A stretch of 64,000 bases of DNA from Eutrigla gurnardus (GCA_963514095.1 OY741264.1:33232641-33296640), one strand, 5' to 3'; positions 22,701 to 35,189 are shown, counted from the first letter of the stretch. Numbers and translations: made by a program. Notes: generated from the sequence alone by a model not told the origin.

Positions 22701-25700
22701 ACAGCGTCGTCGTGGTTACCGACAGCGAGAGAGACTCCCAGAAAGGCGCAACGCCGACACCGCCGCCATCGAAGAGCAACAGCTCCCAGCCAATCGCAGG
22801 CAAGGTGTCCGTCTCCACCAACGGCCACGAGGCTCAGGCGGAGAAGGGCCACGTGGCTCCTGATAGGCTGTCCCAGACCGAGAGGGCGGGGCCTGAACCG
22901 GAGGGGCTCAAAGACAAGAGCCTGAGCGATAGCTCGGGAGGTAAGCTGGTCACGGATGCAATATCCATAACGTAGTTAAACACAATGGTTCTTTACCCCG
23001 GGGGTTCGAAACCCTCTGAATAGTTGCTTTTTGTTGAGAGATACTTTATTTGCACCCAAGCTTTTTCAGAGTGGAACATTACTCTTTAAACAGATAGACT
23101 TATTGGTTGGCACACCCCTAGTTTGGAGGAAACAATGAGAACAATGTACTGCTGTGGACGGGGGAAGTAGTAGAAAGTATTTTAGACACGTAAAACACCA
23201 CTTTTTTACCACTTTGCCTCACTTACGAGACAGCGATACAGTCTTTGTTTTCCGTTATCTGTGCTCTCTTCAAGGCCGCCAGACTCCATTGTAAGAAACA
23301 GTGATTTTAGCAGAACGGTTAGTCTGTTGGTCTCGATCCTTCAGTCTCATGAACTGGTCTCGGTTTGCCTGATCTTGACTACAACGATGCCTCACACAAG
23401 AATCCAGCGCTGTTAAACGTGTTAACATTTTTGAGATTCTCCACTCCGATGCTTCGTGATTCAGGGAACTGATGAGGAGTTTGTTACAAAACTGGTTGTT
23501 GACTTCTCACCACCCTGATGTGTTCTGAGGGTTATTCTGCTGTCTTACATGAGAGGTTTGTTATCGTTTAACAGGAACCATGCACTGAAATACATCTCGT
23601 CTGATTCCAGTGATGCTTTTCTCTTTTGTTTACGACAGAAATTTCTTTCCACTTCACCCTTCCTAAAGAAGGCGAGCTGATTGGTCCGGTCGTTGGAGCC
23701 ACGCCCCCTCTGATCAGCCAGCTGAAGCAGACGCTGAGACACAGCACCCCCATCGGTGGGTTCTGGTGCCGGTTCCACCACTCGTCCACTGAATGTCGAG
23801 GAGCGTAGCGTCATCTCATTCCTCTTTTTGTTCTCCTCCCAGAGATCACTTCCTTTTCTGAAAAGTCCGGCGTGGCGGGCGATGTCTCGGCAGACGCGGC
23901 GATGGCGGCCAGCGACATCATGTCGGGGGAAAGCGGGGATGACACGACGGAAAAGGGCGACGGGAAGCTGAGTCTGAGGATGAAGCTGGTGACCCCCGTG
24001 GAGGAGGGCAGCTCGGACCGCTTCAGCCTGCAGAGTGAGCCCCCCCCCCTTCCTCACGCTTACATGGCGTTGAACCCTTCGTCTTCATCGTCTTGGTGAT
24101 GACGTGGGACGTACTCATCGCCCTCCCAGTAATACATTTCTAATTTCTATCCCACCCCAGAGCCAACGCTGTCTGAAGAGGATGCAGCCGTCGTCAAGGT
24201 TACCACTGTTGCCAAGGCTGTAACCAGGTAACCTGGCACACTCTGTTCATGCACATTAACTGAATTCTTTCATAAGTGGCTTTTTATTCAATTTCTGGGG
24301 AATGAAAAGCAGATGGAGGACATTCATCGGCCTCTGCGGAGGTTTTGAGATGATTACAAATGTCTTTGTTGTCTGAGCTCAGTCAGCTGTCGGATTTATG
24401 GACCGTTATTTAAAGTCTGACTGATGAAAAGTGCACCTGCACTCGCGGTGGAACTGGAAAACAATGTTTCTGTTCATTCATCTAGAGGATTGTGATGCAT
24501 CAGTGTGGATGATCAGATATATATTTATACATTTCTGTGTGTATGTTGAGTTATGTTTGAGATGATCATTTCTATCTATGTCTATCTATCTAAGTACTGT
24601 CTCTTTCTCTTCAGCTAATTATCAGCAGTTGCCTGCAGATTAAAGTAAACGTTTCATGTTTACTCCAGGGGAGAAAGACAGACAGCTTCCTGTTATTTAT
24701 CACACGAGCTACAAAAAGCTGCAGCATCAGCCAGCTATCTCCCTCTCTCTAAAAATAGACCCGACTAACATTTTGTAGTCGATTTCCAATCAATTTCCAC
24801 TGGATTGGTGTCTCACACTAACGTTTGGTGTCCCAGCAGCCCGTCTGTGTTCAGTCGAGTCAGACAGGTGCACAGACCGCAGGAGGCGAAGGAGGACGTC
24901 CAGGCTGCAGGCAACACCACACCTGTCAGGTAAACACACTCTCCGCTGCAGAGCAAGACACGTGAGGATGAGTTTAGTTTATTTGAACAGGGACAGTGCA
25001 CGTCAATTAACATGATTGGAAATGTGCCAGAATTAGCCTTTTTATACATGATTGGAGATCCAATAAAAGCAAAGACAAATAAAACATGGACATGCATGAG
25101 GGCAGAGCAGACATGCAACATAAACGTAGTAGAAATGGCAGAATTTGTCTCCACTAATATTTTAACCAAATGAACCCAGATGTGTCTTCATTCTGATAAT
25201 GACAACTCCAATGAAATATGTCTAAGATTAATCCAACGTCATTAAACACTGACTTTACCAACATGCAGTATTGTTGACTAGACTAGAACGTAGTTAAAAA
25301 TAAAAACTTCCACCTTCTCTTCCCCTTGCTTCTGTCACACTGCACCATGCTTTTGTGTTTGGCTGACTAAAGCTATGAAGGATGAAAATGACAAAAAATG
25401 TGGCTAAAACTAATGAGCATTTAAAGGTAATGTGTTCACACCGAAAGCAAAGAACATTTATGCATTAATTGCAATAAACTGATTAAAATGAAGCCAAAAT
25501 AACGTCATGATGATGCAGAATTGTAAAAAGTCTGAAAATGTGGGGGTTTTTTTTAGGTCTCCCAACAAGACGACAAACAAACAACTTTTAAATTGAAATA
25601 ATCTAAATCTAAAACAGCTGCCAAGATTACATCTGATTTATGACATAAAAGACGTCTGGGAGGGAAAAACCTGCCATATGCTCACAGCAGTGTTTGCTCT

Positions 25701-28700
25701 GCAGTCTTTAAATGAAACCGTTGGTAGGAGTTCATCTCCTCTGACTTTGGTGACTTTTTGTTACCTGCTGTAAAAGATGCTGTGAGGAAGGTTAATTTTA
25801 TTTGTGTAGACACTTTTCTCCTTAGATTGCAGCAATCTGACCTGCAGGAGCTGCACATGACTGTGAATAGCTTTTCCCTGTTGTAATGTATTTCAGTAGA
25901 CAGAAATGGGTCTACTTTGGCTGCTCGTGTGGAGAGAGAGGGAGAGAGAGAGGGAGAGAGAGGCCTACTTTGGGAGTCTGCAGGGGTGATGGATGGTTAT
26001 TTTTCACATATTCTCCTGGGACACGAGGAGCGATGAGGTGTAGTTTTGTCCTCCAACTTGGATAAAGGGAGGTTGTTTGACAAAAATGTTTTCAGTCTGC
26101 AGCTGAATTCTCTCTTTAATCCACTTGTTTCTTGCAGTTTAAAGAATGTCAGTAGAAATAAGAGACTAACCAGATTAAAAGTCTGGAGCCAAACTATTTA
26201 TGGAGGGAGTTTTGTTTTATACTTTTTACAGTCATCAAGTGTGGCATCCTCTAGTTGTGAAGTGCCTTAAAGTTGCATTCTCTCTGCTGGCCACCAGGGG
26301 GCGACTCCTCTCTGGTTGTATAGAAGTCTATGAGAAAATGGTCCTACTTCTCTCTGCTGGCCACCAGGGGGCGACTCCTCTCTGGTTGTATAGAAGTCTA
26401 TGAGAAAATGGTCCTACTTCTCTCTGCTGGCCACCAGGGGGCGACTCCTCTCTGGTTGTATAGAAGTCTGTGAGAAAATGGTCCTACTTCTCTCTGCTGG
26501 CCACCAGGGGGCGACTCCTCTCTGGTTGTATAGAAGTCTATGATAAAATGGTCCTACTTCTCTCTGCTGGCCACCAGGGGGCGACTCCTCTCTGGTTGTA
26601 TAGAAGTCTATGAGAAAATGGTCCTACTTCTCTCTGCTGGCCACCAGGGGGCGACTCCTCTCTGGTTGTATAGAAGTCTATGAGAAAATGGTCCTACTTC
26701 TCTCTACTGGCCACCAGGGGGCGACTCCTCTCTGGTTGTATAGAAGTCTATGAGAAAATGGTCCTACTTCTCTCTGCTGGCCACCAGGGGGCGACTCCTC
26801 TCTGGTTGTATAGAAGTCTATGAGAAAATGGTCCTACTTCTCTCTGCTGGCCACCAGGGGGCGACTCCTCTCTGGTTGTATAGAAGTCTATGAGAAAATG
26901 GTCCTACTTCTCTCTGCTGGCCACCAGGGGGCGACTCCTCTCTGGTTGTATAGAAGTCTATGAGAAAATGGTCCTACTTCTCTCTGCTGGCCACCAGGGG
27001 GCGACTCCTCTCTGGTTGTATAGAAGTCTATGAGAAAATGGTCCTACTTCTCTCTGCTGGCCACCAGGGGGCGACTCCTCTCTGGTTGTATAGAAGTCTA
27101 TGAGAAAATGGTCCTACTTCTCTCTGAAACAATGACCCGATTACTAAAGATAACCCACAGATGTTGCTGTGGGCAGTGAGTGGATGAATATGAAAAAACG
27201 TTGAGCAAACCCTCATTGACTTTTATTCTATTTTTCTCCCAAAATGTACAAAGTTGTTACATTTTGAAAGAAATCTGTGGACAAAGCTTTTGTCCCGAGG
27301 TAGGGCCGGCCAATAAATTGATATCGATATCCTTTTATTATTGATCTTTTCCCACTTCTATCCAAATTATTGATGGTTCTCTATTGTCTACAATATCAGT
27401 TATTTGGTAAAAAAATATATTGTGATATTTGATTTTCTCCATATCACCAAGTACGTTTTGTAGCTGCTGAAAACAAAACGTTTCCACTTTTCCAGAGGGG
27501 ATCTGTTCGCTTCACCACAGAGGAGCTCCCCGGCGTCCTCGCTGGGATGCAACAGCCTGCCCAACAGCCAATCAGAGCCTTCCCAGCAGGAAGCGTCAGC
27601 AGCACCGCAGGAGACCCGTAAGGATCCTCCCGGTCCCGCCAGCCAGTCCGAGGAGAGGCGAGGAGGACCGCTTCAAGCTCCGGGGCCGCCGCCCGCCACC
27701 AACAGGACCAATGCCAGACAGAAGGCTCCCCAGCAGACCCTCGACAACGCCGTCGCCTCCACTCCGTCCAACAAGGTGAGTCGCTTCATAATGCTAATCT
27801 TTTATTAGAGTCAACAGTTTATTTGACTTTGATTTAATATCACAAAGTCCCAAATATGTTTGGTTGATTCTGGGGGTTTTAAATATCATCTCAGGTCTTG
27901 GAATTTGTATTTCAAACCGCGTTAAAACGGCTTTAAATGTTTAAAGAGGTAGTTTTGAGGTGGTGTTTGTATGATCACCTGACTTTCTGAGAGGCTGCTG
28001 GTCCAACGCCGCCTCCATCGCTTAGTTTGGTTGTGTTATTGCAGTTTTTAAACGGCTGGTTAATGCATCAAATATCGATAATTACCTCCTTACAACCTCA
28101 CTTCAAAGCATCCGAACTGGCCCTTTAACGTCTTCTACTCCAACAAGCAGCTGAGTTTGTGTTTGATACGTTTATTTGTGAGAAGTGAGGCCAGAGTGAT
28201 GGCCGGCATGGCGGCGGGTGTTGATGGCTGTGTCCTGTGTGTCTCAGCCCCGTCAGCGGACGGTCTCCCAGCAGACCAGCTTCGATGCACCAGGGCTGCG
28301 TTCCCCAGCCGGCCGGGTAGGGACATGCACGTGTTCATGAGGAGGGACGACGCTCCGTACTCCTATACAACACTGACGCTTGGATTCTGTCTTTTCAAGG
28401 GTGAACCAGAGTCTCCGTCCTTCAGGAAAGCCACGGCGCCCCCCGCCCACCGCAGACACGTACGCACCATCCAGGAAGTGCGGACCACCGTCACCCGCAT
28501 CATCACGGACGTTTATTATGAGGACGGCAAGGAGGTGGACCGCAAAGTCAGAGAGGTGAGCCCGAAATGTTTATTGTCCCCATTAGACACAAAAATGTCA
28601 ATATTTGGACATTCTCAGACAAGACGTTAAAAATCCCCCAATTACTAGCTTTGTTAGACCAAATATTAGAAGCACCTTCTCAGTTTAACGCAAAATAAAT

Positions 28701-31700
28701 CAACAGTAACACCTTTTTGTATGTTTTCTGGCATGTTCTACGGGTGGATGTGTTGGCGTTGACATGCTGTTTGTTGGCGTTGCCAGGAGAACGACGAGCC
28801 GGTGGTGGACTGCCAGGTGTTGGACGGCGACATCTCCCCGTGCCGTACCGGCAGCAGCTCCTTGACCTCCGGCGACCTGGCTGACATCAGCTCCCTGTCG
28901 TCCAAGGCCTCCAGCCTGCAGCACAGCTCCGGGGGAACCAGCAGCAGCGGCTTCACCAGGCCGGACTTCATCATGCCGCCCAGCCGGGGAGCCGTACCGT
29001 TCAGGTACCGCCGCCGATCGAAACGCTCACTAGCTCTCCTCGGTCCTGCCAGTAAAACCTCTTCTGCTTCGTCTGCCTTCACTAGCTGCATGCCGATCAC
29101 TCCTTCAGCTTCTTTGACTTTCTAACACCCTAATCTGTCAGTGATTCGCTGATCCCTGCCTGCTCCAGGTTCACGTTGCTGGCAGGCATGGATCTGGGGT
29201 TGCGGGTGCCTTTGACTCTGAGAGCGGCCCCAGATCGGTGCCTGTGCAACCTGACCGGATCCATTCGTCCCCTCTGTGTGTCTGCAGTCCCAGGAGGGGA
29301 GGCGGGCAGCAACAGAGGGGTCACAGGGGTCAAAGGGCAGGGTCAGTGGTCACGATGAGCAGAGGCTACAGCAACCTGGGGTCCCGGGCCTTCGCCCCGC
29401 TGACCCCCAGAGGAAGGGCTAGAAGGGGCCGGCCCCCGTCCCGCTCCTCGATGTCCAGGTGAGTCCTCGGGGAGGCTCAGCCAGGTAGAAACCACGGGGA
29501 GAAGCTCCAGTAACACTTTACTTTTCACTTTTCACTAATCTATCGACTTAATCTTCATGATTCACTTTAGTCGTGATGTTTTAACCCGTTTCCTGCTTTT
29601 AAATTTCATAAACTAGCGAAAACACATCCATCACATTTAGTTTCGCCAAAGAAACGTGCATTTTTTAAACCTTTTTTGAATTTTTATGAAGAATATAATA
29701 ATATATAGTAACAAATCTACTATTTGAAGCCAGGGCTTGATAGAATAGATGCATGATTTTCGCCCAAAAATTGTGGTTTTAATGGGTTTCAAAGGAGACG
29801 TTGATGTTCTTAAAGGTCCGACCATATCTATAGGCCTATTAATGGCTTTCAACAAGGCAGCGGCTGAGCCGGCGGCTCGCAGCTAACAGTGCTAACAGTC
29901 CGATGTTATATTCTTCCTGGAAAAAAACTAAGTTTGACGAATTCTCAGCTGGTCCCAACCAAATATAATCAATAATATCACGACATCCATCGATATTACT
30001 GTGAGATAATCTCCCACGATCAAATAAAAGTCCTGTCGATCCGGTTTCACCATATGGTAGATGGATCGTATTGAAAGGTCGTTTCGGCTCGATTAAAGGG
30101 CCAGTGTCTGTAATTATTCTACGCAGTGTATTCAAGCCAAAGAAAACCTCCCAGCCTTGCCAATATGTATGCAGTTTGAGTTAACACGGCCAAAATAATC
30201 TAAAAAAAGTAATTATGTATCGAAGGCTGGCAAGCACAACCCATCTGATCCGTTTCCTGGGACTCAGCCATCCAGCTGATCACGTCTTTATATTTAAATG
30301 GATCTGGATAGAAGTGGAGGAAAGTTCTTACCCTTTAAATCACCGTCTGATCGACTCTGCGTTTGGCGCTCTAAGGGGAGGAGGCGTCGGCTCGCTGCAG
30401 AGGCTCGGCGCTCACGGCCAGCCGCACTCGTCCTCCGAGGACGAGCCCTTCACCCGCCTGGTCCCGCCGCGCCTCCCGGCCAGCCCCACGGACGGCGAGC
30501 TGCCCGGCCACTCCGACTCCCTCCGCTCGTCGCCGGAGGAGGCCAACTCGGCCGGCAGCAGCTTCGTGGGCCTGAGGGTGGTGGCCAAGTGGTCGTCCAA
30601 CGGCTACTTCTACTCCGGGCGCATCATCAAGGACGCCGGCGAGGGGAGATTCCGCCTGCGCTTCGACGACGGCTACGAGTGCGAGGTGGCGGGGAAGGAC
30701 ATCCTGCTGTGTGACCCCATCCCCCTGGAGACGGAGGTCACCGCTCTGCTGGAAGACGAGTACTTCAGCATCGGTGAGCTTCCAGCCAGATCTATGTATT
30801 TCAGGTTATTTTACTATGGGACTTCATCAAAGGCATCACATCCAGTCCGATGCTCGGGGCAGAGATTCTGAGAATGCTAAACAAGGATCCTGAGAGTCTC
30901 CTGTCTGTCTGCAGGTGTGGTGCGGGGCCACAAAACCGAGGGCCAGGATCTGTTCTACAGCGTGGAGAAGGACGGCGGCATGCAGTGGTACAACCGGACG
31001 GCGGTGATCCTGTCTCTGGAGCAGGGCAACAAGCTGAGGGAGCAGCACAGCCTCGGGCCCTACGAGCCCTCCATCCCCCTGGCCAAGGCCTCCGACATCA
31101 GCCTCGGTGAGAGCCCCGCCCCCGCCGGCCTTGTTCTCTTAAAGGGACAGTTTGGATGTTTTTTTAAGGTGTAATGAAGTGCTTTTCCATAGAGCCTCCT
31201 GTCTTCTTAGAGCTAAAATGAGTGGTTTTGTTAATGCAGTCTGGTGGCCCTCTTTAATCCAGCGCGGTGTTGGTGTCCTCCTTCCAGATAACCTGGTGGA
31301 GGGGAAGAGGAGGCGTCGAGGGGCCCCCGAGGGCCAGAACACCCCCAACCGCTCCTCCGGCAGCCCCCGGACCCCCGGCCCCTCCGGCAAGAGGAAGCTG
31401 ATGAGCTCCGACGACAGCCGGACGCCGGCCAAGAGAGGCCGCCGGGGCTCGGGCGGCCGAGCCGGTACGGAGACACGCTCGCCGAAACCGTGACATCATC
31501 GAACGGAGAGGGGGAAGGGGGAGGGGCTTCCATTTTGTCCTTTTCTCGTGTCTTTTAACATCAGGAATTGAGATTTTAAGGTTTTTTTACCAGGTTTTTC
31601 GTATATTTCATGTATTTTTTTAAGTCGTCTACGTTTTTATAAACATCAACATAGCCTAAATTTAGTTTTAGATTTTTAAACATAATATCGTATCATGTGT

Positions 31701-32560
31701 AAAAAGCACATTTTAAATGATTTTAGAATGATTTTTAACCTGTTGTGATGATTTTACTCGTGTTTTTTTGTTTTAACGTTTTGTAAAATGTTGTTCACGT
31801 CCACTCATTGTCCTCCATGTTGATGAAGTGATGGAGCGTCTCCTCCTCAGTAACGTTTGTATGAGCTTAGTTCAGACATTAGGACAGGGCGTGGCCTTCC
31901 TGCTGCTGCTGCTGCTGCTGAGGCCGACCTGGTAATTAATGACCAGTATTACCATGGTGATGGTCACGGTGGAGGGAGGGGCTTCTTCTGGAGAGTCACG
32001 GGTGGATTTGCTCATCGGTATCTATGTGATGGTCTGGATCAGCCGAATCACCTGTCTCACCTCCACTTTCATGGGGCAATGCTGTCGCTCTCTCTCTCTC
32101 TCTATATTGCTCTCTCTTTCTACCTGTCTCTCTCTACCTCTACCTGTCTCTCTCTACCTCTACCTGTCTCTCTCTCTACCTCTACCTGTCTCTCTCTCTA
32201 CCTCTACCTGTCTCTCTCTACCTCTACCTGTCTCTCTCTACCTCTACCTGTCTCTCTCTACCTCTACCTGACTCTTTCTACCTCTACCTGTCTCTCTCTA
32301 CCTCTACCTGTCTCTCTCTACCTCTACCTGTCTCTCTCTACCTCTACCTGTCTCTTTCTACATCTACCTGTCTCTCTCTACCTGTGTCTCTCTACCTCTA
32401 CCTGTCTCTTTCTACCTGTCTCTCTCTACCTCTACCTGTCTTTCTACCTGTCTCTCTCTACCTCTACCTGTCTATTTCTACATGTCTCTCTCTACCTCTA
32501 CCTGTCTCTCTCTCTCTCTCTCTCTCTCTACCTACCTCTACCTGTCTCTTTCTACCTCTA

Positions 32561-32591
<31 letters not shown>

Positions 32592-35082
32592 ACCTACCTC
32601 TACCTACCTCTACCTGTCTCTTTCTACCTCTACCTGTCTCTTTCTACCTCTACCTGTCTCTTTCTACCTCTACCTGTCTCTTTCTACCTCTACCTGTCTC
32701 TCTCTCTCTCTCTCTCTCTCTACCTACCTCTACCTGTCTCTTTCTACCTCTACCTGTCTATTTCTACATGGCTCTCTCTACCTCTACCTGTCTCTCTCTA
32801 CCTCTACCTGTCTCTCTCTATCTCTACCTGTCTCTCTCTATCTCTACCTGTCTCTCTCTACCTCTACCTGTCTCTCTCTTTCTCCTTGGTTTGAGGTGAC
32901 ATGTTTGTGTGATTCGGGTGACCGACCCTGTTTATTCCAGAACTCTGACTTTGACCCCTCCGTGTTGCCGTCTCTCCTCCTGCAGCTCAGCGGCCAGGAG
33001 TGTGCAACACGTCCGGCAGCGGCAGCGAGCTCCCGGCTCAGCCGGGCGACGTGGCCGAGACCCACGGCCCGCTGCCCCAGAACACCACCCTGTTCATGGG
33101 CTTCGCCTTCATGCTGACCGCCTCGTCGGAGATCGACCGGCTGACCAACAAGCACAGCGAGGACGAGGAGGAGGAGGAGGACGGTGAGGAAGAGTCTCAT
33201 GAGAGCCGGCGTCGCTTCGATGGGAGATGATGATTCTATGTGTTTTTATTTCCTCATAACAGACTACGTGCAGACGGGTCCGTATAACAAAGTGTACACC
33301 GAGTCCCAGCTGCAGGCGGGTGGAGGCTTCATCCTGCCCGACTTCAACGAGGAGCAGGTGAGAGTCTCAGAATAATCAGCTAGAATCAGTCACTGTTGTA
33401 ATCTAGTATTACTCCATCAGGTCATCACTACTGTTTTATTGTTCTCACATTCATATGGCTCTCACTGAATATCACTGTTTAATATTCAATCCTATACTTT
33501 AATCAACTTCAGGTAAAAACACAATTTCTGATACATTTTGAGCCTGAGCTATATATAATATAGCACGTCGATAAAACACATAAAAATACACATTCAATAG
33601 TTTATGTGACGACTTTGATCTAAATGTGCACTAAGTTTTCCTCATTTAATGCCTGATTTTAAAATGCAAACATTTCTTAAATTAAAGTGCAAGGCGGCCT
33701 ACCAGAGCCTGCTGATCGCGGACCAGCACTGCCGTACCAGGAAGTACCTGCTGTGCTTGGCGAGCGGCGTGCCGTGCGTCTCCCACATCTGGGTGCGAGA
33801 CTGCTGCAAAGAGAACAAGCTGCTGAACTACAGGAACTACCTGCTGCCGGCCGGCGTGGGGCCCGACGAGGCCATGGTGGAGTGGTGAGCCCCGACTGCT
33901 CCTCCTCTTGTTAGAAACAGTCTCTGGTTGTTCTCTCGTTATGACCGTGTAGTATAGAATTATATTATATAGATAATATTTTTACTTATCTACAGCATAC
34001 TATACTGAGATATTTTCTTAGACGTACTATGCTGTGACATTTTTATGGTTAATTATACTGTAGATTTTAAAATTATTTTGTGTTGATATGTTTATGAAGT
34101 TATACCATAACCTGTAGTTTTAGTATTTTTTTTTAGTTTTAGTATATTCTGGAGTACTACACTGGCTTTTTATATGATATACTACTCTACACACCGACAT
34201 ATTACTTTTTGGGACTTTTTTTTATACATACTATACTCTACTATGACTTTTTATGCCTGTTTCATGATATTTTTTGACATACTATATTATACTATGATAT
34301 TTTAACAACTTTTTTAATGACATACAATGTCTTTTTATGAGATTTTAACATTTTCTACGGCTTACGGTATACTATGCTGTTTTCCCACAATTTAATGAAC
34401 TTATTATGGCTTTTTACAGCGTACTACACTTTAATATTTTTGACATTTTACTTTTTTTAAATCCCATACTAATTAAATGGCTTTTTTCTCCTCCTACAAC
34501 ATACTGTACTATGACTTCTTTAAGCTCTATGACCACCTGACATAACCATGCAACGGAGAACCGGCCCCTCTGGAAACTATATATCTAACAATATGAAATA
34601 TCATTATTATTGGTGCTCAGTCGTTCCCTTGTTCCTCTCCACTCAGGCATCCACGCTGCAGCCCCTTCAAGGCTCTGCGGGTCCTGCTGGTCTTCCAGAA
34701 GCCGGTGGACTTGTGGGCCCAGCTGCTCACCATGGGGGGAGGCTCTTCTGTCAGACAGTTCCAGGTGGACAAAGACTCCTCAGGTACGGGAAGGACCCGC
34801 CCCCATGACACAATGTCCAAATATGGTGCTGGAACGTTTGTGACTGACATGTCATTCCCCCCCGCAGACATTCCTGCTGGCAAGTATGACGTAGTGGTGA
34901 CAGACTGTGCCTGTCCGCCATTGGTAGAGAAGAACGTGACATCACAGGAGGTTCCCCTGGTGTCTCCCGAGTGGCTCATCCAGAGTGTGATCCGTGGGGA
35001 GCGCCTGGGCTTCCACAGCAAGCCTCAGTACCGCCACGACTACTCCTCCCTCTCCTCCACCACCACCTCCTCCTCCTCATAA
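16798..35082 (+). CDS. tp53bp1: TP53BP1 (53BP1), complete, 28 coding exons
   Basis: Chromatin-bound scaffold of the DNA double-strand-break response; it favours end joining by limiting resection. Coding exons: 16798-16977, 18427-18514, 18603-18687, 18769-18836, 18928-19056, 19565-19619, 19718-19869, 20354-20483, 20571-20665, 20749-20936, 21848-22940, 23639-23755, 23843-24034, 24161-24227, 24840-24929, 27496-27775, 28248-28316, 28400-28555, 28787-29004, 29288-29458, 30376-30773, 30915-31106, 31288-31464, 32986-33183, 33263-33357, 33688-33884, 34647-34783, 34868-35082. All phases join, giving about 1743 codons (human 1972). Landmarks in order: CLIVEDSQ with the ATM-target Ser25; LELSQSQD; HFTLPKEGEL; the oligomerisation segment VTRIITDVYYEDG; GAR motif RGRARRGR; tandem Tudor from FVGLRVVAKWSSNGYFYSG (about residue 1270); UDR around DISLDNLVEGK; NLS with KRGRR; two BRCT repeats (about 1500-1735). 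The shorter length comes from the divergent N-terminal half. Poly(A) signal at 35190-35195. Confidence 0.97.
17300..17333. repeat. (TTA)n microsatellite in TP53BP1 intron 1
   Basis: About 10 TTA repeats in the 1.4-kb first coding intron, which otherwise shows AT-rich sequence only. Confidence 0.9.
21848..22940 (+). CDS. tp53bp1: TP53BP1 large central exon (exon 11)
   Basis: This 1093-bp exon encodes about residues 391-754. It is a low-complexity, acidic and Ser-rich segment with many SQ/TQ dipeptides, matching the unstructured ATM/ATR-substrate part of human 53BP1. The start DVFVPTQSQE corresponds to human SHDIFIPSPS and follows a CAG acceptor; the end is a GGTAAG donor. An acidic run (EEEEEE) is encoded near 22570-22590. 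GC content is well above that of the introns, which produces several long shadow frames on both strands. Sequence identity with mammals is low in the middle, so the assignment rests on its two ends and on phase. Confidence 0.93.
24972..25160 (+). repeat. Possible interspersed repeat in the TP53BP1 intron
   Basis: GTTTATTTGAACAGGGACAG, TGCACGTCAATTAACATGAT and AATGTGCCAGAATTAGCC resemble a fish retroelement-type repeat known to me from other teleost genomes. Only one copy is present here, so the call rests on recollection. Confidence 0.4.
26262..27126 (+). repeat. 70-bp CTCF-motif minisatellite, 12 copies, in a TP53BP1 intron
   Basis: Cores (CCACCAGGGGGCGA) start at 26291 and recur every 70 bp to 27061, twelve in all and all on the plus strand. 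Units are almost identical; the few variants include CTGTGAG (about 26468), TGATAAAA (about 26541) and CTACTGG (about 26705). The left edge has AGTTGCATTCTCTCTGCTGG, the MITE end; the right end breaks off into unrelated sequence at 27127. The array lies in the 2.6-kb intron between exons 15 and 16. Confidence 0.95.
30376..31464 (+). CDS. tp53bp1: TP53BP1 tandem Tudor, UDR and NLS exons (21-23)
   Basis: Exons 30376-30773, 30915-31106 and 31288-31464 encode the H4K20me2-reading tandem Tudor fold and the adjacent nucleosome-contacting region. The aromatic-cage pieces are visible: KWSSNGYFY (cage Trp and Tyr) and FDDGYE (cage Asp and Tyr). The second Tudor repeat reads GVVRGHKTEGQDLFYSVE and then WYNRTAVILSLEQGNKL. 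The UDR, which reads ubiquitinated H2A Lys15 in human 53BP1, follows as SDISLDNLVEGK. A bipartite nuclear localisation signal comes next (GKRKL, then KRGRR). This is the best-conserved part of the gene. Confidence 0.96.
32088..32885. repeat. CT-rich minisatellite (CTCTACCTGTCT) in a TP53BP1 intron
   Basis: About 800 bp of TCTCTACCTCTACCTGTCTC units, interspersed with pure (TC)n runs, lie between exons 23 and 24 and end 100 bp before the exon 24 acceptor. The sense strand is nearly pure pyrimidine. It yields long Leu/Ser/Tyr-rich shadow frames on the plus strand. Confidence 0.95.
32986..35082 (+). CDS. tp53bp1: TP53BP1 C-terminal BRCT exons (24-28)
   Basis: Five exons encode the paired BRCT repeats that bind p53 and phosphorylated H2AX in the human protein. 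BRCT1 begins at LFMGFAFMLT and includes ADQHCRTRKYLLCLASG and VSHIWVRDCC; BRCT2 includes KALRVLLVFQ, YDVVVTDCACP and a PEWLIQSVI helix. The final exon ends with a Ser/Thr-rich tail and a TAA at 35080-35082. Exon 24 begins 100 bp after a long CT-rich minisatellite. The exon 25-26 intron ends with an AT-rich acceptor (ATTAAAG) that is weaker than the others. Confidence 0.95.
33945..34530. repeat. AT-rich degenerate repeat (ACTATACTATGACTTTTT) in a TP53BP1 intron
   Basis: Phrases such as CATACTATATTATACTATGA, TATGACTTTTTATG and TTTTTGACAT recur at irregular 40-60 bp spacing through the intron between exons 26 and 27. No coding potential. Confidence 0.65.
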
Positions 35083-35189
35083 TCCAACTCCACACGTGCA
35101 AAATGCCTTCGACCACGTTCAATGTTCAGCATTAGTTCTGTTGCATGCCTCTGCTGTATATAACTTTACCCCGTCTGTTTTTATGGGAT

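Noticed and set aside
26262..27126. CRISPR-like array (regular direct repeats)
   Set aside because: There are no unique spacers, the whole 70-bp unit is repeated, and the context is a vertebrate intron.
28787..29333. Alternative TP53BP1 exon starting near 29168 (after CTCCAG)
   Set aside because: The exon starting at 29288 joins in phase and reaches the GAR motif; the earlier acceptor would add unsupported sequence, although alternative use cannot be excluded.
31857..33117. Long Leu/Ser/Tyr-rich open frames (up to 345 codons)
   Set aside because: They are translations of the CTCTACCTGT minisatellite in the intron before TP53BP1 exon 24; only the last part overlaps a real exon, in a different frame context.
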